This document shows, piece after piece, positions 19,428 to 28,606 of a DNA stretch of 64,000 nucleotides. The notes under the pieces are model-generated. The model was not told the DNA's origin. It did not search any database and was given only the letters and a program-made list of their open reading frames with translations. Numbering within the stretch: position 1 is the stretch's first letter; each line of letters opens with the position of its first letter. Location: positions 151,372 to 215,371 of the forward strand of contig NZ_SMAM01000006.1 in assembly GCF_004346205.1 (NCBI RefSeq), in the 5' to 3' direction. The translations under genes and the position numbers were made by a program. The stretch comes from Bibersteinia trehalosi (lineage in GTDB: Bacteria > Pseudomonadota > Gammaproteobacteria > Enterobacterales > Pasteurellaceae).

Positions 19428-21503
19428 TTATTTGACCTGCATACCTGCTGTCACACCACTGTCAGCATCAAGCAAGAAGAGATCTGAACCACCTGTGCCA
19501 GCAGATAAGATCATTCCCTCTGATACGCCAAACGACATTTTGCGTGGGGCAAGGTTAGCAATCACGACAACAAAACGTCCAATCAACGCTTCTGGATTTG
19601 GATAAGCGGCTTTGATGCCTGAGAAAACTTGGCGTTTGTGATCGCCTAAATCTAATTCAAAACGCAACATTTTGTCCGATTTTGGTACAGCTTCGCAGTG
19701 AATCACTTTTGCCGCTCGCAGATCTAATTTAATGAAATCATCAATGGTGATTTCAGGGGCAATAGGCTCAATTTTGCGTTCAGTTTGGTTTTCACTTGCG
19801 GTCATTTTTTCCTCTTTTTTTGCAGATTTTTGTTTATTTTGCTCCGCTTGCACACTTTCAGCAAAGAGTGCTTTGGTTTCGTCAATCACTGCGTCAATCT
19901 GTTTTTTGTCTAAACGAGTAAAGAGTGATTTAAACGGTGCAATGCTGTGGTTAAACAGTGGGGTATCAATGTTATTCCAACGCAATTCGGTTTGTAAAAA
20001 TGCTTCAGCACGCTCAGCCAATTTTGGTAACACTGGTTTGAGATAGCTCATTAACACACGGAATAATTCCAAGCCCATTGAACAAACCGCTTGTAATTCC
20101 GCTTCTTTGCCTTCTTCTTTGGCAATTACCCAAGGGGCTTTGTCGTCAATATATTTATTCGCTTTATCGCATAAAGCCATAATTTCACGGATCGCTTTAT
20201 TAAACTCGCGTTTTTCAAAACTCGTTGCGATCTGCTCTGATTGTGCAACAAATTCAGCGAATAATGCTGGATCTTCAAGTTCTGCGGCAAGCTTGCCTTC
20301 AAAACGTTTATTGATAAAACCTGCGGTGCGAGAAGCGAGATTAACCAATTTATTCACGATGTCGCTGTTTACACGTTGTACGAAATCATCAAGGCTGAAA
20401 TCCAAATCTTCAATGCGGTCATTGAGTTTTGCCGCATAGTAGTAGCGTAAACATTCAGGATCAAGGTGTTTAAGGTAGGTGCTTGCTTGAATGAATGTGC
20501 CACGAGATTTAGACATTTTTTGCCCATCAACAGTAACATAGCCGTGAGCAAAAACATTTGTCGGCTTACGGTAGCCTGCACCTTCTAGCATTGCAGGCCA
20601 GAAAAGGCTGTGGAAATAGACGATGTCTTTACCGATAAAGTGGTAAAGCTCAGTGTCTGAATCTTTTTGCCAAAACTCGTCAAAATTCAACCCCGTACGG
20701 TCGCATAAGTTTTTAAACGATGCCATATAGCCAATTGGTGCATCTAGCCATACATAGAAGAATTTATTTGGTGCATCTGGAATTTCAAAGCCGAAATAAG
20801 GGGCATCACGGCTGATATCCCACTGCTGTAAGCCACCTTCAAACCACTCTTGCATTTTGTTGGCAATTTCTGGTTGTAATGAGCCTGATTTTGTCCACGC
20901 TTTCAGCATAGCTTCAAAGGCTGGCAGATCAAAGAAAAAATGCTCCGAATCTTTCATTTCAGGGGTTGCACCTGAAATCGCAGATTTTGGATTGATTAAC
21001 TCCGTTGGGCTATACGTTGCTGCACACACTTCGCAGTTATCACCATATTGATCTTCTGCTTTACATTTTGGGCAAGTGCCTTTCACAAAACGATCGGGTA
21101 AAAACATCTGTTTTTCAGGGTCAAACAGCTGAGAAATGACTTTGCTCTTAATAAAACCATTTGCTTTTAAGGTGTTGTAGATATGGCGAGTAATCGCTTT
21201 ATTTTCTTCACTGTGGGTAGAATGATAGTTATCAAAGCTGATATTAAAGCCAGCAAAATCGGCAACGTGATCGGCTTTTGCCTTTTCAATCAGTTGTTCA
21301 GGGGTAATGCCTTGTTTATCGGCATTGAGCATAATTGGCGTGCCATGTGCATCATCTGCACAAACGAAATGCACTTGGTTGCCTCGCATACGTTGAAAAC
21401 GCACCCAAATATCCGCTTGGATATGTTCAAGCATATGCCCTAAGTGAATTGCGCCATTCGCATAAGGCAAGGCACAAGTAACAAGAATTTTACGGTTTGA
21501 CAT
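19428..21503 (-). CDS. metG: Methionyl-tRNA synthetase MetG
   Basis: Class I synthetase that charges tRNA-Met in the cytoplasm. I start at the ATG at 21503 ([17 protein letters not shown]), which follows an AAGAAG purine run. The frame is open further up to 21608, but the extra residues are not MetG-like. The 691-residue protein shows the HLGH signature, a zinc knuckle with two CxxC-type pairs (CPKC, CEVC), KMSKS ([10 protein letters not shown]) and a C-terminal EMAP-like tRNA-binding domain (about 590-691) after a charged linker. It lies downstream of dsbB, separated by an uptake-signal hairpin. Confidence 0.97.
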   Translation of the reverse strand: MSNRKILVTCALPYANGAIHLGHMLEHIQADIWVRFQRMRGNQVHFVCADDAHGTPIMLNADKQGITPEQLIEKAKADHVADFAGFNISFDNYHSTHSEENKAITRHIYNTLKANGFIKSKVISQLFDPEKQMFLPDRFVKGTCPKCKAEDQYGDNCEVCAATYSPTELINPKSAISGATPEMKDSEHFFFDLPAFEAMLKAWTKSGSLQPEIANKMQEWFEGGLQQWDISRDAPYFGFEIPDAPNKFFYVWLDAPIGYMASFKNLCDRTGLNFDEFWQKDSDTELYHFIGKDIVYFHSLFWPAMLEGAGYRKPTNVFAHGYVTVDGQKMSKSRGTFIQASTYLKHLDPECLRYYYAAKLNDRIEDLDFSLDDFVQRVNSDIVNKLVNLASRTAGFINKRFEGKLAAELEDPALFAEFVAQSEQIATSFEKREFNKAIREIMALCDKANKYIDDKAPWVIAKEEGKEAELQAVCSMGLELFRVLMSYLKPVLPKLAERAEAFLQTELRWNNIDTPLFNHSIAPFKSLFTRLDKKQIDAVIDETKALFAESVQAEQNKQKSAKKEEKMTASENQTERKIEPIAPEITIDDFIKLDLRAAKVIHCEAVPKSDKMLRFELDLGDHKRQVFSGIKAAYPNPEALIGRFVVVIANLAPRKMSFGVSEGMILSAGTGGSDLFLLDADSGVTAGMQVK

Positions 21504-21576
21504 TCTTCTTTCTCTTCTACATTCAAAATAGACAGATTGTAGCGGAAAAGGGCATTGTTGGGTAGGGCAAGCGAAA

Positions 21577-21623
21577 ACAAGCGGCAGGTTTTTGCAGAAA
21601 ATTTGCAAAAAACTACCGCTTGT
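21577..21623. terminator. Inverted pair of DNA uptake signals after dsbB
   Basis: ACAAGCGG (21577-21584) and ACCGCTTGT (21615-21623) are inverted, with additional pairing through GGTTTTTGCA / TGCAAAAAAC-like flanks. It lies between the dsbB stop and the metG start, so it is probably the dsbB terminator. Confidence 0.65.
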
Positions 21624-21648
21624 ATAAAACCATCAGTAGAGCATTAAA

Positions 21649-22185
21649 CTAATGAAAGAGATCTCTTTGTACTTTTACTCCACGTTTAAACTGAGCAAGC
21701 GTGAGTAGCACTAAAATTGTACAGTAGATACCAAAGACAACAATGAGCCACTGCGGCATAATCAATCCTAAAAATTCCCAAGAGATTTTGCTACAGTCGC
21801 CGCTGGCAGCAAATAAACTTGGGAGCCATTTATCAAGAGGCAGGGTTGGCGGGAAATCTAAAAAAGGGGAACAAGTATTCCAAGGTGCGGGGTGGAGTTG
21901 ATAATCTGTGTGTTTGATGGCAAGCATTAAACCTTTAATCGCACCAAACAAGCCAAGTAGTAAAGCTCCCCAACGGATAAGGAAAAAACGTGGCGCAATA
22001 ATGCCGATTGCTCCTGCAGCTAAGATGGCAAGTAGCGCTAAACGTTCATAAATGCACATCACACAAGGCTGCAAGCCCATACCATATTGAAAATAGAGTG
22101 CAGCGGTTTCTAAGGCTAATGCGCTTAGAATGCAAAGTAACCAAGTACTGCGACTAAGAGAGAGTTTTTTTAACCATGCAAACAT
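21649..22185 (-). CDS. dsbB: Disulfide bond formation protein DsbB
   Basis: Inner-membrane quinone-linked oxidase that reoxidises periplasmic DsbA. The 178 residues hold four membrane helices. The first periplasmic loop has the redox pair CVMC (QPCVMCIYERL) and the second loop the other pair (NTCSPF and GDCSKISWEFLGL). Family length is ~176. It follows nhaB with a 12-base gap on the same strand, so the two may be cotranscribed. The ATG at 22185 follows AGGGG. Confidence 0.95.
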   Translation of the reverse strand: MFAWLKKLSLSRSTWLLCILSALALETAALYFQYGMGLQPCVMCIYERLALLAILAAGAIGIIAPRFFLIRWGALLLGLFGAIKGLMLAIKHTDYQLHPAPWNTCSPFLDFPPTLPLDKWLPSLFAASGDCSKISWEFLGLIMPQWLIVVFGIYCTILVLLTLAQFKRGVKVQRDLFH

Positions 22186-22197
22186 AATATCCCCTTG

Positions 22198-23751
22198 TTA
22201 GCGGGTAACTATCCATCCAAAATCAAGCATAAGCTGGGTAAGAGGTTGGAGTAAAAATTCAAGAGCTAAGAAGCCCACTATAGATAAAACGGCAGTATAA
22301 GGCAATGCCATATATACCATTCTGCCATAAGATAAGCGAATGAGTGGCGCAAAGGATGATGTTAGCAGGAATAAGAAAGCTGCTTGACCATTTGGGGTTG
22401 CTACGGAAGGTAAATTCGTCCCCGTATTAATTGCGACAGCAATAAGATCAAACATTTCTCGGCTAATAGTGCCGTTTTCAAGCGCGGTTTTTGCTTCATT
22501 GATATAAACCGTGCCGACAAAGACATTATCCGAAATGCTGGATAAAACGCCATTGAATATATAAAACCAAGCAAGCTGTGAATTGGGCTCACTGGTTAGC
22601 ACAAAATGGATAATTGGTTCAAATAGGTTGAGATCAACAATTACTGAAACAACAGAAAAAAAGACGACTAATAGGGCTGTAAATGGCATAGATTCTTGGA
22701 AAGCTTTGCCTAAAGAGTGCTCATCAGTTACCCCATTAAAGGTGCTACAGAAAATGATCACACTTAAGCCGATTAAGCCCACTTCAGCGAGATGGAAAGC
22801 CAGTGCAATCACAAGCCAAATACCTGCAATTGCTTGGAAAACCAATTGCATACGGATTTGGGGACTCATTTCTTTTTCTTTACGTAGATTATATTGAGCT
22901 AGGATGATCCAAACTTTGCGAGGCAGGCGGTCGCCATAACCGAATAGTCGATATTTTTCTAGGAGATAACATGTTAGAGCGCCGCAAATGAGCACCAAAA
23001 GACCGATAGGCGATACGCGTAGGAAAAATTCGCCAAATCCCCAATTAGCTTGGGCGGCAATAATTAAATTTTGAGGTTCTCCAACCATTGTCATTACGCC
23101 ACCTAGTGCGCTACCTACAGCGGCATGCATTAATAGGCTACGTAAGAAGCCCCGGAACTGTTCTAGAATTTCTCGATGCGATTTAATATTGTCGTCATTG
23201 CTGATATTTTCATCATCGTTATCAACATCTTCTAAACCGCCACCGGAGGCAACTTTATGGTAAACCTTATAGAAGCCCATACCTACACTGAGGATCACTG
23301 CGATCACGGTTAGAGCATCTAAAAATGCAGATAAAAAAGCCGCGCTTAAGCAAAAGGCAAGAGAGAGCGTTTTTTTGGAGTGGATAACGAGGAGTAGCTT
23401 AGTAAAAACATATAGAAGAAGGCGTTTCATAAAGAAAATGCCCGCAACCATGAACATTAACAGCAAGATGACTTCAAAATTCGCCATAATTTCATGCTTA
23501 ATATGCTCTGGGCTTGTCATTCCGATCGCAACGGCTTCTATTGCTAAAAGCCCGCCAGGTTGTAATGGGTAACATTTAAGTGCCATTGCTAAAGTAAAAA
23601 TAAATTCAGCAACCAGTAACCAACCTGCGATAAAGGGGCTAATGAAAAAGTAAATGATAGGGTTAAGGATAAGGAAAATAAGAATCGCGGATTTGTACCA
23701 GCTAGGGGTTGAACCCAGAAAATTCTTGTGAATAGTTTGGAACGAGTTCAT
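22198..23751 (-). CDS. nhaB: Na+/H+ antiporter NhaB
   Basis: Inner-membrane sodium/proton antiporter for pH and salt homeostasis. I start at the ATG at 23751 ([13 protein letters not shown]), which aligns with the family N-terminus. The longer reading begins at TTG 15 bases earlier and is less likely. The protein is 517 residues with about ten or more hydrophobic helices and strong family blocks such as [21 protein letters not shown] and [15 protein letters not shown]. There is no clear ribosome site. It is divergent from fadR, the same arrangement as in E. coli. Confidence 0.95.
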   Translation of the reverse strand: MNSFQTIHKNFLGSTPSWYKSAILIFLILNPIIYFFISPFIAGWLLVAEFIFTLAMALKCYPLQPGGLLAIEAVAIGMTSPEHIKHEIMANFEVILLLMFMVAGIFFMKRLLLYVFTKLLLVIHSKKTLSLAFCLSAAFLSAFLDALTVIAVILSVGMGFYKVYHKVASGGGLEDVDNDDENISNDDNIKSHREILEQFRGFLRSLLMHAAVGSALGGVMTMVGEPQNLIIAAQANWGFGEFFLRVSPIGLLVLICGALTCYLLEKYRLFGYGDRLPRKVWIILAQYNLRKEKEMSPQIRMQLVFQAIAGIWLVIALAFHLAEVGLIGLSVIIFCSTFNGVTDEHSLGKAFQESMPFTALLVVFFSVVSVIVDLNLFEPIIHFVLTSEPNSQLAWFYIFNGVLSSISDNVFVGTVYINEAKTALENGTISREMFDLIAVAINTGTNLPSVATPNGQAAFLFLLTSSFAPLIRLSYGRMVYMALPYTAVLSIVGFLALEFLLQPLTQLMLDFGWIVTR

Positions 23752-23853
23752 AGGATTATGCCACAATTATAAAACTGTGTGGATTGTAATATAGTTTCGA
23801 TTAAACGATAATAGTTAGGTTCTAAATTTTTATTATAAAGTCCTAGGATCGTA

Positions 23854-24576
23854 ATGGATAAATCGGAAATCTTAAAAGCACAAAGCCCCGCGGCTCTCGC
23901 GGAAGAATTTATTGTTAAAAGCATTTGGAATAATCGGTTTCCGGTTGGTTCTGATTTGCCTGCTGAGAGAGAACTAGCTGACATGATAGGGATTACTCGC
24001 ACGACATTACGAGAAGTTCTGCAACGTTTGGCGCGCGATGGCTGGTTGAATATTCAACATGGTAAAGCTACTAAAGTGAATAATATTTGGGAAACGGCAG
24101 GGCCGAATATTATTGAAACCTTGATTCAATTAGATCATTCAATTATGCCGATGATCATTACCAATGTGGTTTCATTGCGTACTAAAATGGGCGAAATTTA
24201 TATTCCCGATGCGGTAAAACGCCGTGCAGCAGAGTGTGTTACATTGTTTGACGGGCTTGAGCAGCTGCAGGATACCGCACTTGCTTATGCCGCATTTGAT
24301 TATGCCTTGTATCGTGGATTTACTTTTATGGCAGATAAGCCAGTTTATGGGCTGATTTTAAATTCCTTTAAAGAGTTGTATCAGAAAGTTGCTACACTTG
24401 TTTTTAATAGCGCTGATTTTAGGCAGGAAACCTTTGCATTTTATTGTCAATTACGCACCGCTTGTCAGCAGGCTGATGAGGAGAAAGTCTCAGAATATCT
24501 ACACGCACACCGCCTACGTAGTAGTGAAATTTGGACAGAAGTCCTTCGCAATTTACCCGCTAGCTTAGGTGAATAG
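23854..24576 (+). CDS. fadR: Fatty acid metabolism regulator FadR
   Basis: GntR-family regulator that senses long-chain acyl-CoA, represses fatty-acid degradation and activates unsaturated fatty-acid synthesis genes. It is 240 residues. The N-terminal winged helix is highly conserved (PAERELADMIGITRTTLREVL, then RLARDGWLNIQHGK). The C-terminal acyl-CoA domain (about 75-240) is helical and more divergent. The start at 23854 follows AGGA. It is transcribed away from nhaB and has its own terminator before mraZ. No fad genes are in the window. Confidence 0.95.
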   Translation: MDKSEILKAQSPAALAEEFIVKSIWNNRFPVGSDLPAERELADMIGITRTTLREVLQRLARDGWLNIQHGKATKVNNIWETAGPNIIETLIQLDHSIMPMIITNVVSLRTKMGEIYIPDAVKRRAAECVTLFDGLEQLQDTALAYAAFDYALYRGFTFMADKPVYGLILNSFKELYQKVATLVFNSADFRQETFAFYCQLRTACQQADEEKVSEYLHAHRLRSSEIWTEVLRNLPASLGE

Positions 24577-24596
24577 TTAAAAAGTATTGATAAAAG

Positions 24597-24632
24597 AGGG
24601 GAGCAGAACATATTTGCTCCCCTTCTGTTTTT
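24597..24632 (+). terminator. fadR: fadR terminator
   Basis: AGGGGAGCA (24597-24605) pairs with TGCTCCCCT (24615-24623), followed by a T-rich tail. This is a strong Rho-independent terminator shortly after the fadR stop. Confidence 0.85.
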
Positions 24633-24684
24633 CAATAAACAGCTTGCCCCGCTTGGCTTAAATCTATAAAATCCCGCTGCTTTT

Positions 24685-24709
24685 GTGGTAAAAAGTGGGA
24701 TTTTGTGGA
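24685..24709 (+). promoter_or_regulatory. MraZ operator (three GTGG repeats at 10-bp steps)
   Basis: GTGG occurs at 24685, 24695 and 24705, with GTGGG at the middle copy. The exact 10-base spacing matches the direct repeats (TGGGN, period 10) bound by MraZ upstream of its own gene in other bacteria. It lies 33-57 bases before the mraZ start and marks the dcw promoter region. Confidence 0.75.
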
Positions 24710-24741
24710 AAGGTGCTTTCCAATAGCAATGGTATAAGTTT

Positions 24742-25200
24742 ATGTTCCGTGGTGCAACGTTAATAAATCTTGATAGCAAAGGGCGGTTTTCCATTCCGAC
24801 CCGCTATCGTACTGAGCTTATAGAACAACATGGCGGTACATTAATTTGCACTGTCGATATACGTCAGCCATGCTTGCTATTGTATCCATTACATGAGTGG
24901 GAAATTATCGAACAGAAATTGCTGCAATTATCCAACTTTGATCCGGCTCAACGCCGTGTTCAGCGTGTTATGCAAGGCTTTGCCTGTGAATGTGAGATGG
25001 ATAGTAACGGTCGGATTTTATTAAGCCCTGTGCTACGCAAACACGGAGCCCTAGAGCGTGAAATTATGCTGGTTGGGCAATTAAATAAATTTGAAATTTG
25101 GCAAGAAGCGCAATGGCAAGCCCAAATTGCGGAAGATTTGGCATTTGGCTGTTCTAACGAAATGTCGGACAACGATGTATTAAAACAACTTTCTTTATAA
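24742..25200 (+). CDS. mraZ: Transcriptional regulator MraZ
   Basis: First gene of the dcw cluster. It is an AbrB-like DNA-binding protein that forms rings and represses the cluster promoter. The 152 residues contain the two family repeats with the DNA-binding signatures [14 protein letters not shown] (about 10-23) and [14 protein letters not shown] (about 91-104). It starts at the ATG at 24742 ([11 protein letters not shown]), directly downstream of the repeat operator. rsmH follows 10 bases after its stop. Confidence 0.96.
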   Translation: MFRGATLINLDSKGRFSIPTRYRTELIEQHGGTLICTVDIRQPCLLLYPLHEWEIIEQKLLQLSNFDPAQRRVQRVMQGFACECEMDSNGRILLSPVLRKHGALEREIMLVGQLNKFEIWQEAQWQAQIAEDLAFGCSNEMSDNDVLKQLSL

Positions 25201-25210
25201 CGGATTCATT

Positions 25211-26155
25211 ATGAGCGAGACTCCAAAACACATTACCGTGTTATTGCATGAAGCGGTAGATGGCTTAGCATTAAAAGCCGAGGGCATCTATATTGATGGT
25301 ACTTTTGGCCGAGGAGGTCATTCGCGTTTAATTCTTTCTCAGTTGGGTGAAAAAGGTCGTTTAATTGCGATTGACAGAGATCCTCGGGCAATTGCAGAGG
25401 CAAAAACCATTTCAGATCCTCGTTTCCAAATTGTACATAGTGCATTTTCTGCGATTCCAGATATCTGTGAAGAGCTTGGCTTAACAGGCAAAATTGATGG
25501 TATTTTACTTGATCTTGGTGTTTCATCACCTCAGCTAGATGAAGCTGAACGTGGCTTTAGTTTTATGCGAGATGGGCCTTTGGATATGCGTATGGATACC
25601 ACCAAAGGTTTATCTGCTGCGGAGTGGTTGGCACAGGTTTCAGTAGATGATCTTACTTGGGTGTTAAAGGAATTTGGCGAAGAGCGTTTTGCTAAACGGA
25701 TTGCGCAAGTGGTCGTTTCTTACAATAAATCTGCAAAAGAAAAAATTTCGCGAACTCTTCAATTAGCTGAGATTATCGCTAGCGCTGTGCCGTTCAAAGA
25801 CAAACATAAACATCCCGCCACCCGCTCGTTTCAGGCGATTCGAATTTTTATCAATAGTGAGCTTGATGAGTTAGAAAAAGCATTGAATTCTGCATTAAGT
25901 GTACTTGCAGCAGAAGGTCGGCTATCTATTATCAGTTTCCATTCTCTTGAAGACCGAATGGTTAAACAGTTTATGCGTAAACATAGTAAGGGAGAACCTG
26001 TACCAAAAGGCTTGCCTATTTTGGAAAGTGAGTTAAATAAGAATATTCCATTGCAAACAGTAGGTAAGGCGATTATGCCAAGTGAGGTGGAAATTAGTGC
26101 TAATCCGAGATCACGTAGTGCTGTACTCAGGGTTGCTCAGCGGAGAAGTAATTGA
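25211..26155 (+). CDS. rsmH: 16S rRNA m4C1402 N4-methyltransferase RsmH
   Basis: SAM-dependent methyltransferase acting on C1402 of 16S rRNA (also called MraW). It is 314 residues, the usual length. The SAM-binding block [11 protein letters not shown] (about 28-38), [15 protein letters not shown] and the C-terminal [14 protein letters not shown] are plain. Its TGA stop shares a base with the ATG of ftsL (TGATG), so the two are translationally coupled. Confidence 0.97.
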   Translation: MSETPKHITVLLHEAVDGLALKAEGIYIDGTFGRGGHSRLILSQLGEKGRLIAIDRDPRAIAEAKTISDPRFQIVHSAFSAIPDICEELGLTGKIDGILLDLGVSSPQLDEAERGFSFMRDGPLDMRMDTTKGLSAAEWLAQVSVDDLTWVLKEFGEERFAKRIAQVVVSYNKSAKEKISRTLQLAEIIASAVPFKDKHKHPATRSFQAIRIFINSELDELEKALNSALSVLAAEGRLSIISFHSLEDRMVKQFMRKHSKGEPVPKGLPILESELNKNIPLQTVGKAIMPSEVEISANPRSRSAVLRVAQRRSN

Positions 26156-26469
26156 TGTCAAACGAACGTTATCCACTTAATCAAATTATTTTAGATGACT
26201 TTTTTAGCCATAATAAAGTAGCGGTATTGTTATTAATCGCTACTATAATCAGTGCGTTACTCACAATTTGGATTACACACCAAACTCGTTTGCAAACAAG
26301 TCAGCAAGGTGTGTTGTTACAGCAAATTCAAGAGCTGGATAATGCTTTTTTGCATTTGCAAGTCACAGAGAATACCCTAGGCTATAAAAAGAATATTGAA
26401 GATTTGTCTAAACAATTAGGCTTACAGCCATTAAAAAAAGAACAAGAAGTGATTTTAGTTGAAGAATAA
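26155..26469 (+). CDS. ftsL: Cell division protein FtsL
   Basis: Small bitopic divisome protein that acts with FtsQ and FtsB to activate FtsWI. I start at the ATG at 26155, which overlaps the rsmH stop; an in-frame TTG three bases earlier is less likely. The 104 residues have a short cytoplasmic part, one membrane helix (VAVLLLIATIISALLTIWI, about 22-40) and a coiled-coil periplasmic part. Its stop overlaps the ftsI start (TAATG). Assignment rests on position and architecture because FtsL diverges quickly. Confidence 0.92.
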   Translation: MSNERYPLNQIILDDFFSHNKVAVLLLIATIISALLTIWITHQTRLQTSQQGVLLQQIQELDNAFLHLQVTENTLGYKKNIEDLSKQLGLQPLKKEQEVILVEE

Positions 26470-28523
26470 TGAAGAAAAGCATCAAACCTAAAAAAGCAGC
26501 CCTAGCTGAAAATAGTGCAGAGCATCAGGCAAATGGAAAAGCCAAAGCGAGTTTTTTACCGATTCGCTTTGGCATTATCTATTTATTATTAGGCTTGATG
26601 GCAGTTGGTTTACTAGCACAGAGTTTCTATTTGCAGGTAGTTGATTCAGAACGTTTAATTGAGGAGGCGAATAAACGTTCTATTCGTACAGAGCAATTGC
26701 CGTTTACTCGTGGCAAAATTTTGGATCGTAATGGGCAAATTTTGTCTGTAAGTGTGCCTATGCACTCAATTACAATGGATCCAAAAGAATATTTTGATGA
26801 CAAATTACGGAAAGATCGTGTGAGATGGAGACAACTTTCACGTGAAATCGGGATTTCGGCAAGCAAAATGGAAGCTGCGGTCAATAATTTCATTAAGCAA
26901 CGTACAGCGAAAGATGCACCTAAAAAATATGATCCCCGTGCTCTGTTTAATATCAAAGGTGAAGATTATTGGACGCTGCTTGCACGTTCTAGTGGAGCGG
27001 ATTATAACTTGCTCATTGAAAAGGTGCGCAACAATCCACAATCAGCATTTCTGCGTTTGGAATACGATGTGATTCGAAGAGAAACAGAAAAATTACAAGC
27101 GCTTGCTAAGCAAAGTGGTAAAAAATATAACGAATTACTTGAGTTGCTGTACAAGCGCTCTAATGATCGTTTTACTTATATTGCACGCCATCTAGAAGAA
27201 GAAATTGCTGATTATGTGCGTAAGTTACGCATTGTCGGTATTGTGATTAAAGTTGAGCCACGTAGTGTTTATCCACTTGGTGAAATTACGGCACAATTGG
27301 TGGGTTATACTAATAAAGAAGGGATTGGGCGAGATTCTCGGGTTGGGATTCCTTTGCAAGATCAAGATAATGGTGCAGGGATTGAATATAGCTTTAACGA
27401 CATGCTGATGGGGAAAGACGGTAAGAAAGTTGTGCGTCGAGACCGTAATCGTAATATGGTTGGCTTGTTACAGGAGCAAAAAGCGTTTGACCCGAATGAT
27501 TTGGAGTTAAGTATTGATGCTGAATTACAGTCAATGGCATATGAAGAGATCAAACGTGCTGTTGCTGAAAATAAGGCGGAATCTGGCACAGCGGTATTGG
27601 TTGATGTGCAAACCGGTGAAATTCTTGCAATGGCAAATGCGCCATCATTTAATCCAAACGATCCTAATCGTAGGGGATTTGCTACAGCAGCGGCTCGAAA
27701 TCGTGCAATTACGGATACGTTTGAGCCAGGCTCAACGGTTAAACCCTTAGTGGTTTTAACGGCACTACAAAATAAAGTCACCTATATGGATGAAGTGATT
27801 GGCACTCGTCCATTTACTGTGAATGGGCATACAATCAAAGATGTTGCCCCGCGTGAAAGTTTAACTCTGACTGGGATTTTACAAAAATCAAGTAATATCG
27901 GGGTATCTCGCCTAGCATTACGTTTGCCTTCAATCGCTTTGCTAATTGATACTTATAATCGAGTTGGCTTTGGTAAAAGCACAGGTTTAGGACTTGGGGG
28001 AGAAACACAAGGCTCAAATGGTGATCGTAAGCGTTGGTCAGATATTGAACGTGCTACGCTATCCTATGGCTATGGTTTGAATGTTACTCCTGTTCAACTA
28101 GCTCGAGCTTATGCGACTTTAGGCAGTTTTGGGATTTATCGTCCATTATCTATAACTAAAGTTGATCCGCCCGTGATTGGTGAACGAGTGTTACCAGAAA
28201 AGATTACCCGAGACGTGGTAAAAATGATGGAGAGTGTGGCACAAAAAGGCGAAGGTGGACAGCATGCGGCGGTTAGCGGATATCGTGTTGCAGTCAAAAC
28301 GGGTACGGCACGTAAGTTGGAAAAAGGGCAGTATGTAGAAAAATATCTTGCTTATACTGCAGGTATTGCTCCAGCAAGTGATCCGCGCTTTGCATTGGTG
28401 GTATTAATTAACGAGCCGAAAGCAGGAGCCTACTATGGCGGTGCAATTTCTGCACCATTATTCTCTAAAATTATGGGCTATAGTCTGAAAGCGAGGAATA
28501 TTAAACCAGATAATTTAAATTAA
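26469..28523 (+). CDS. ftsI: Peptidoglycan DD-transpeptidase FtsI (PBP3), with an enlarged pedestal
   Basis: Septal transpeptidase, anchored by one N-terminal membrane helix (about 33-55), acting with FtsW. Active-site motifs are present: STVK in FEPGSTVKP, SSN in LQKSSNIGVSRL and KTG in VAVKTGTARK. At 684 residues it is about 80-100 longer than E. coli or Haemophilus FtsI. The extra sequence is about residues 150-232 in the N-terminal pedestal domain and contains two related units 41 residues apart (LARSSGADYNLLIE and LAKQSGKKYNELLE), as if the segment before RFTYIAR had been duplicated. In many relatives murE follows directly; here a 3 kb insertion follows instead. Confidence 0.95.
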   Translation: MKKSIKPKKAALAENSAEHQANGKAKASFLPIRFGIIYLLLGLMAVGLLAQSFYLQVVDSERLIEEANKRSIRTEQLPFTRGKILDRNGQILSVSVPMHSITMDPKEYFDDKLRKDRVRWRQLSREIGISASKMEAAVNNFIKQRTAKDAPKKYDPRALFNIKGEDYWTLLARSSGADYNLLIEKVRNNPQSAFLRLEYDVIRRETEKLQALAKQSGKKYNELLELLYKRSNDRFTYIARHLEEEIADYVRKLRIVGIVIKVEPRSVYPLGEITAQLVGYTNKEGIGRDSRVGIPLQDQDNGAGIEYSFNDMLMGKDGKKVVRRDRNRNMVGLLQEQKAFDPNDLELSIDAELQSMAYEEIKRAVAENKAESGTAVLVDVQTGEILAMANAPSFNPNDPNRRGFATAAARNRAITDTFEPGSTVKPLVVLTALQNKVTYMDEVIGTRPFTVNGHTIKDVAPRESLTLTGILQKSSNIGVSRLALRLPSIALLIDTYNRVGFGKSTGLGLGGETQGSNGDRKRWSDIERATLSYGYGLNVTPVQLARAYATLGSFGIYRPLSITKVDPPVIGERVLPEKITRDVVKMMESVAQKGEGGQHAAVSGYRVAVKTGTARKLEKGQYVEKYLAYTAGIAPASDPRFALVVLINEPKAGAYYGGAISAPLFSKIMGYSLKARNIKPDNLN

Positions 28524-28530
28524 GGAGAAT

Positions 28531-28549
28531 ATTAGTTTATATAACTAAT
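28531..28549. promoter_or_regulatory. Palindrome between ftsI and the inserted gene
   Basis: ATTAGTT (28531-28537) and AACTAAT (28543-28549) form an AT-rich palindrome just after the ftsI stop. It could be an operator or weak hairpin for the inserted gene. There is no T-run. The function is unknown. Confidence 0.35.
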
Positions 28550-28606
28550 AGTGAAGTAAGGGATGACATTTATTCACCACAAAAATAATGTATTAAGGAA
28601 TATAAA

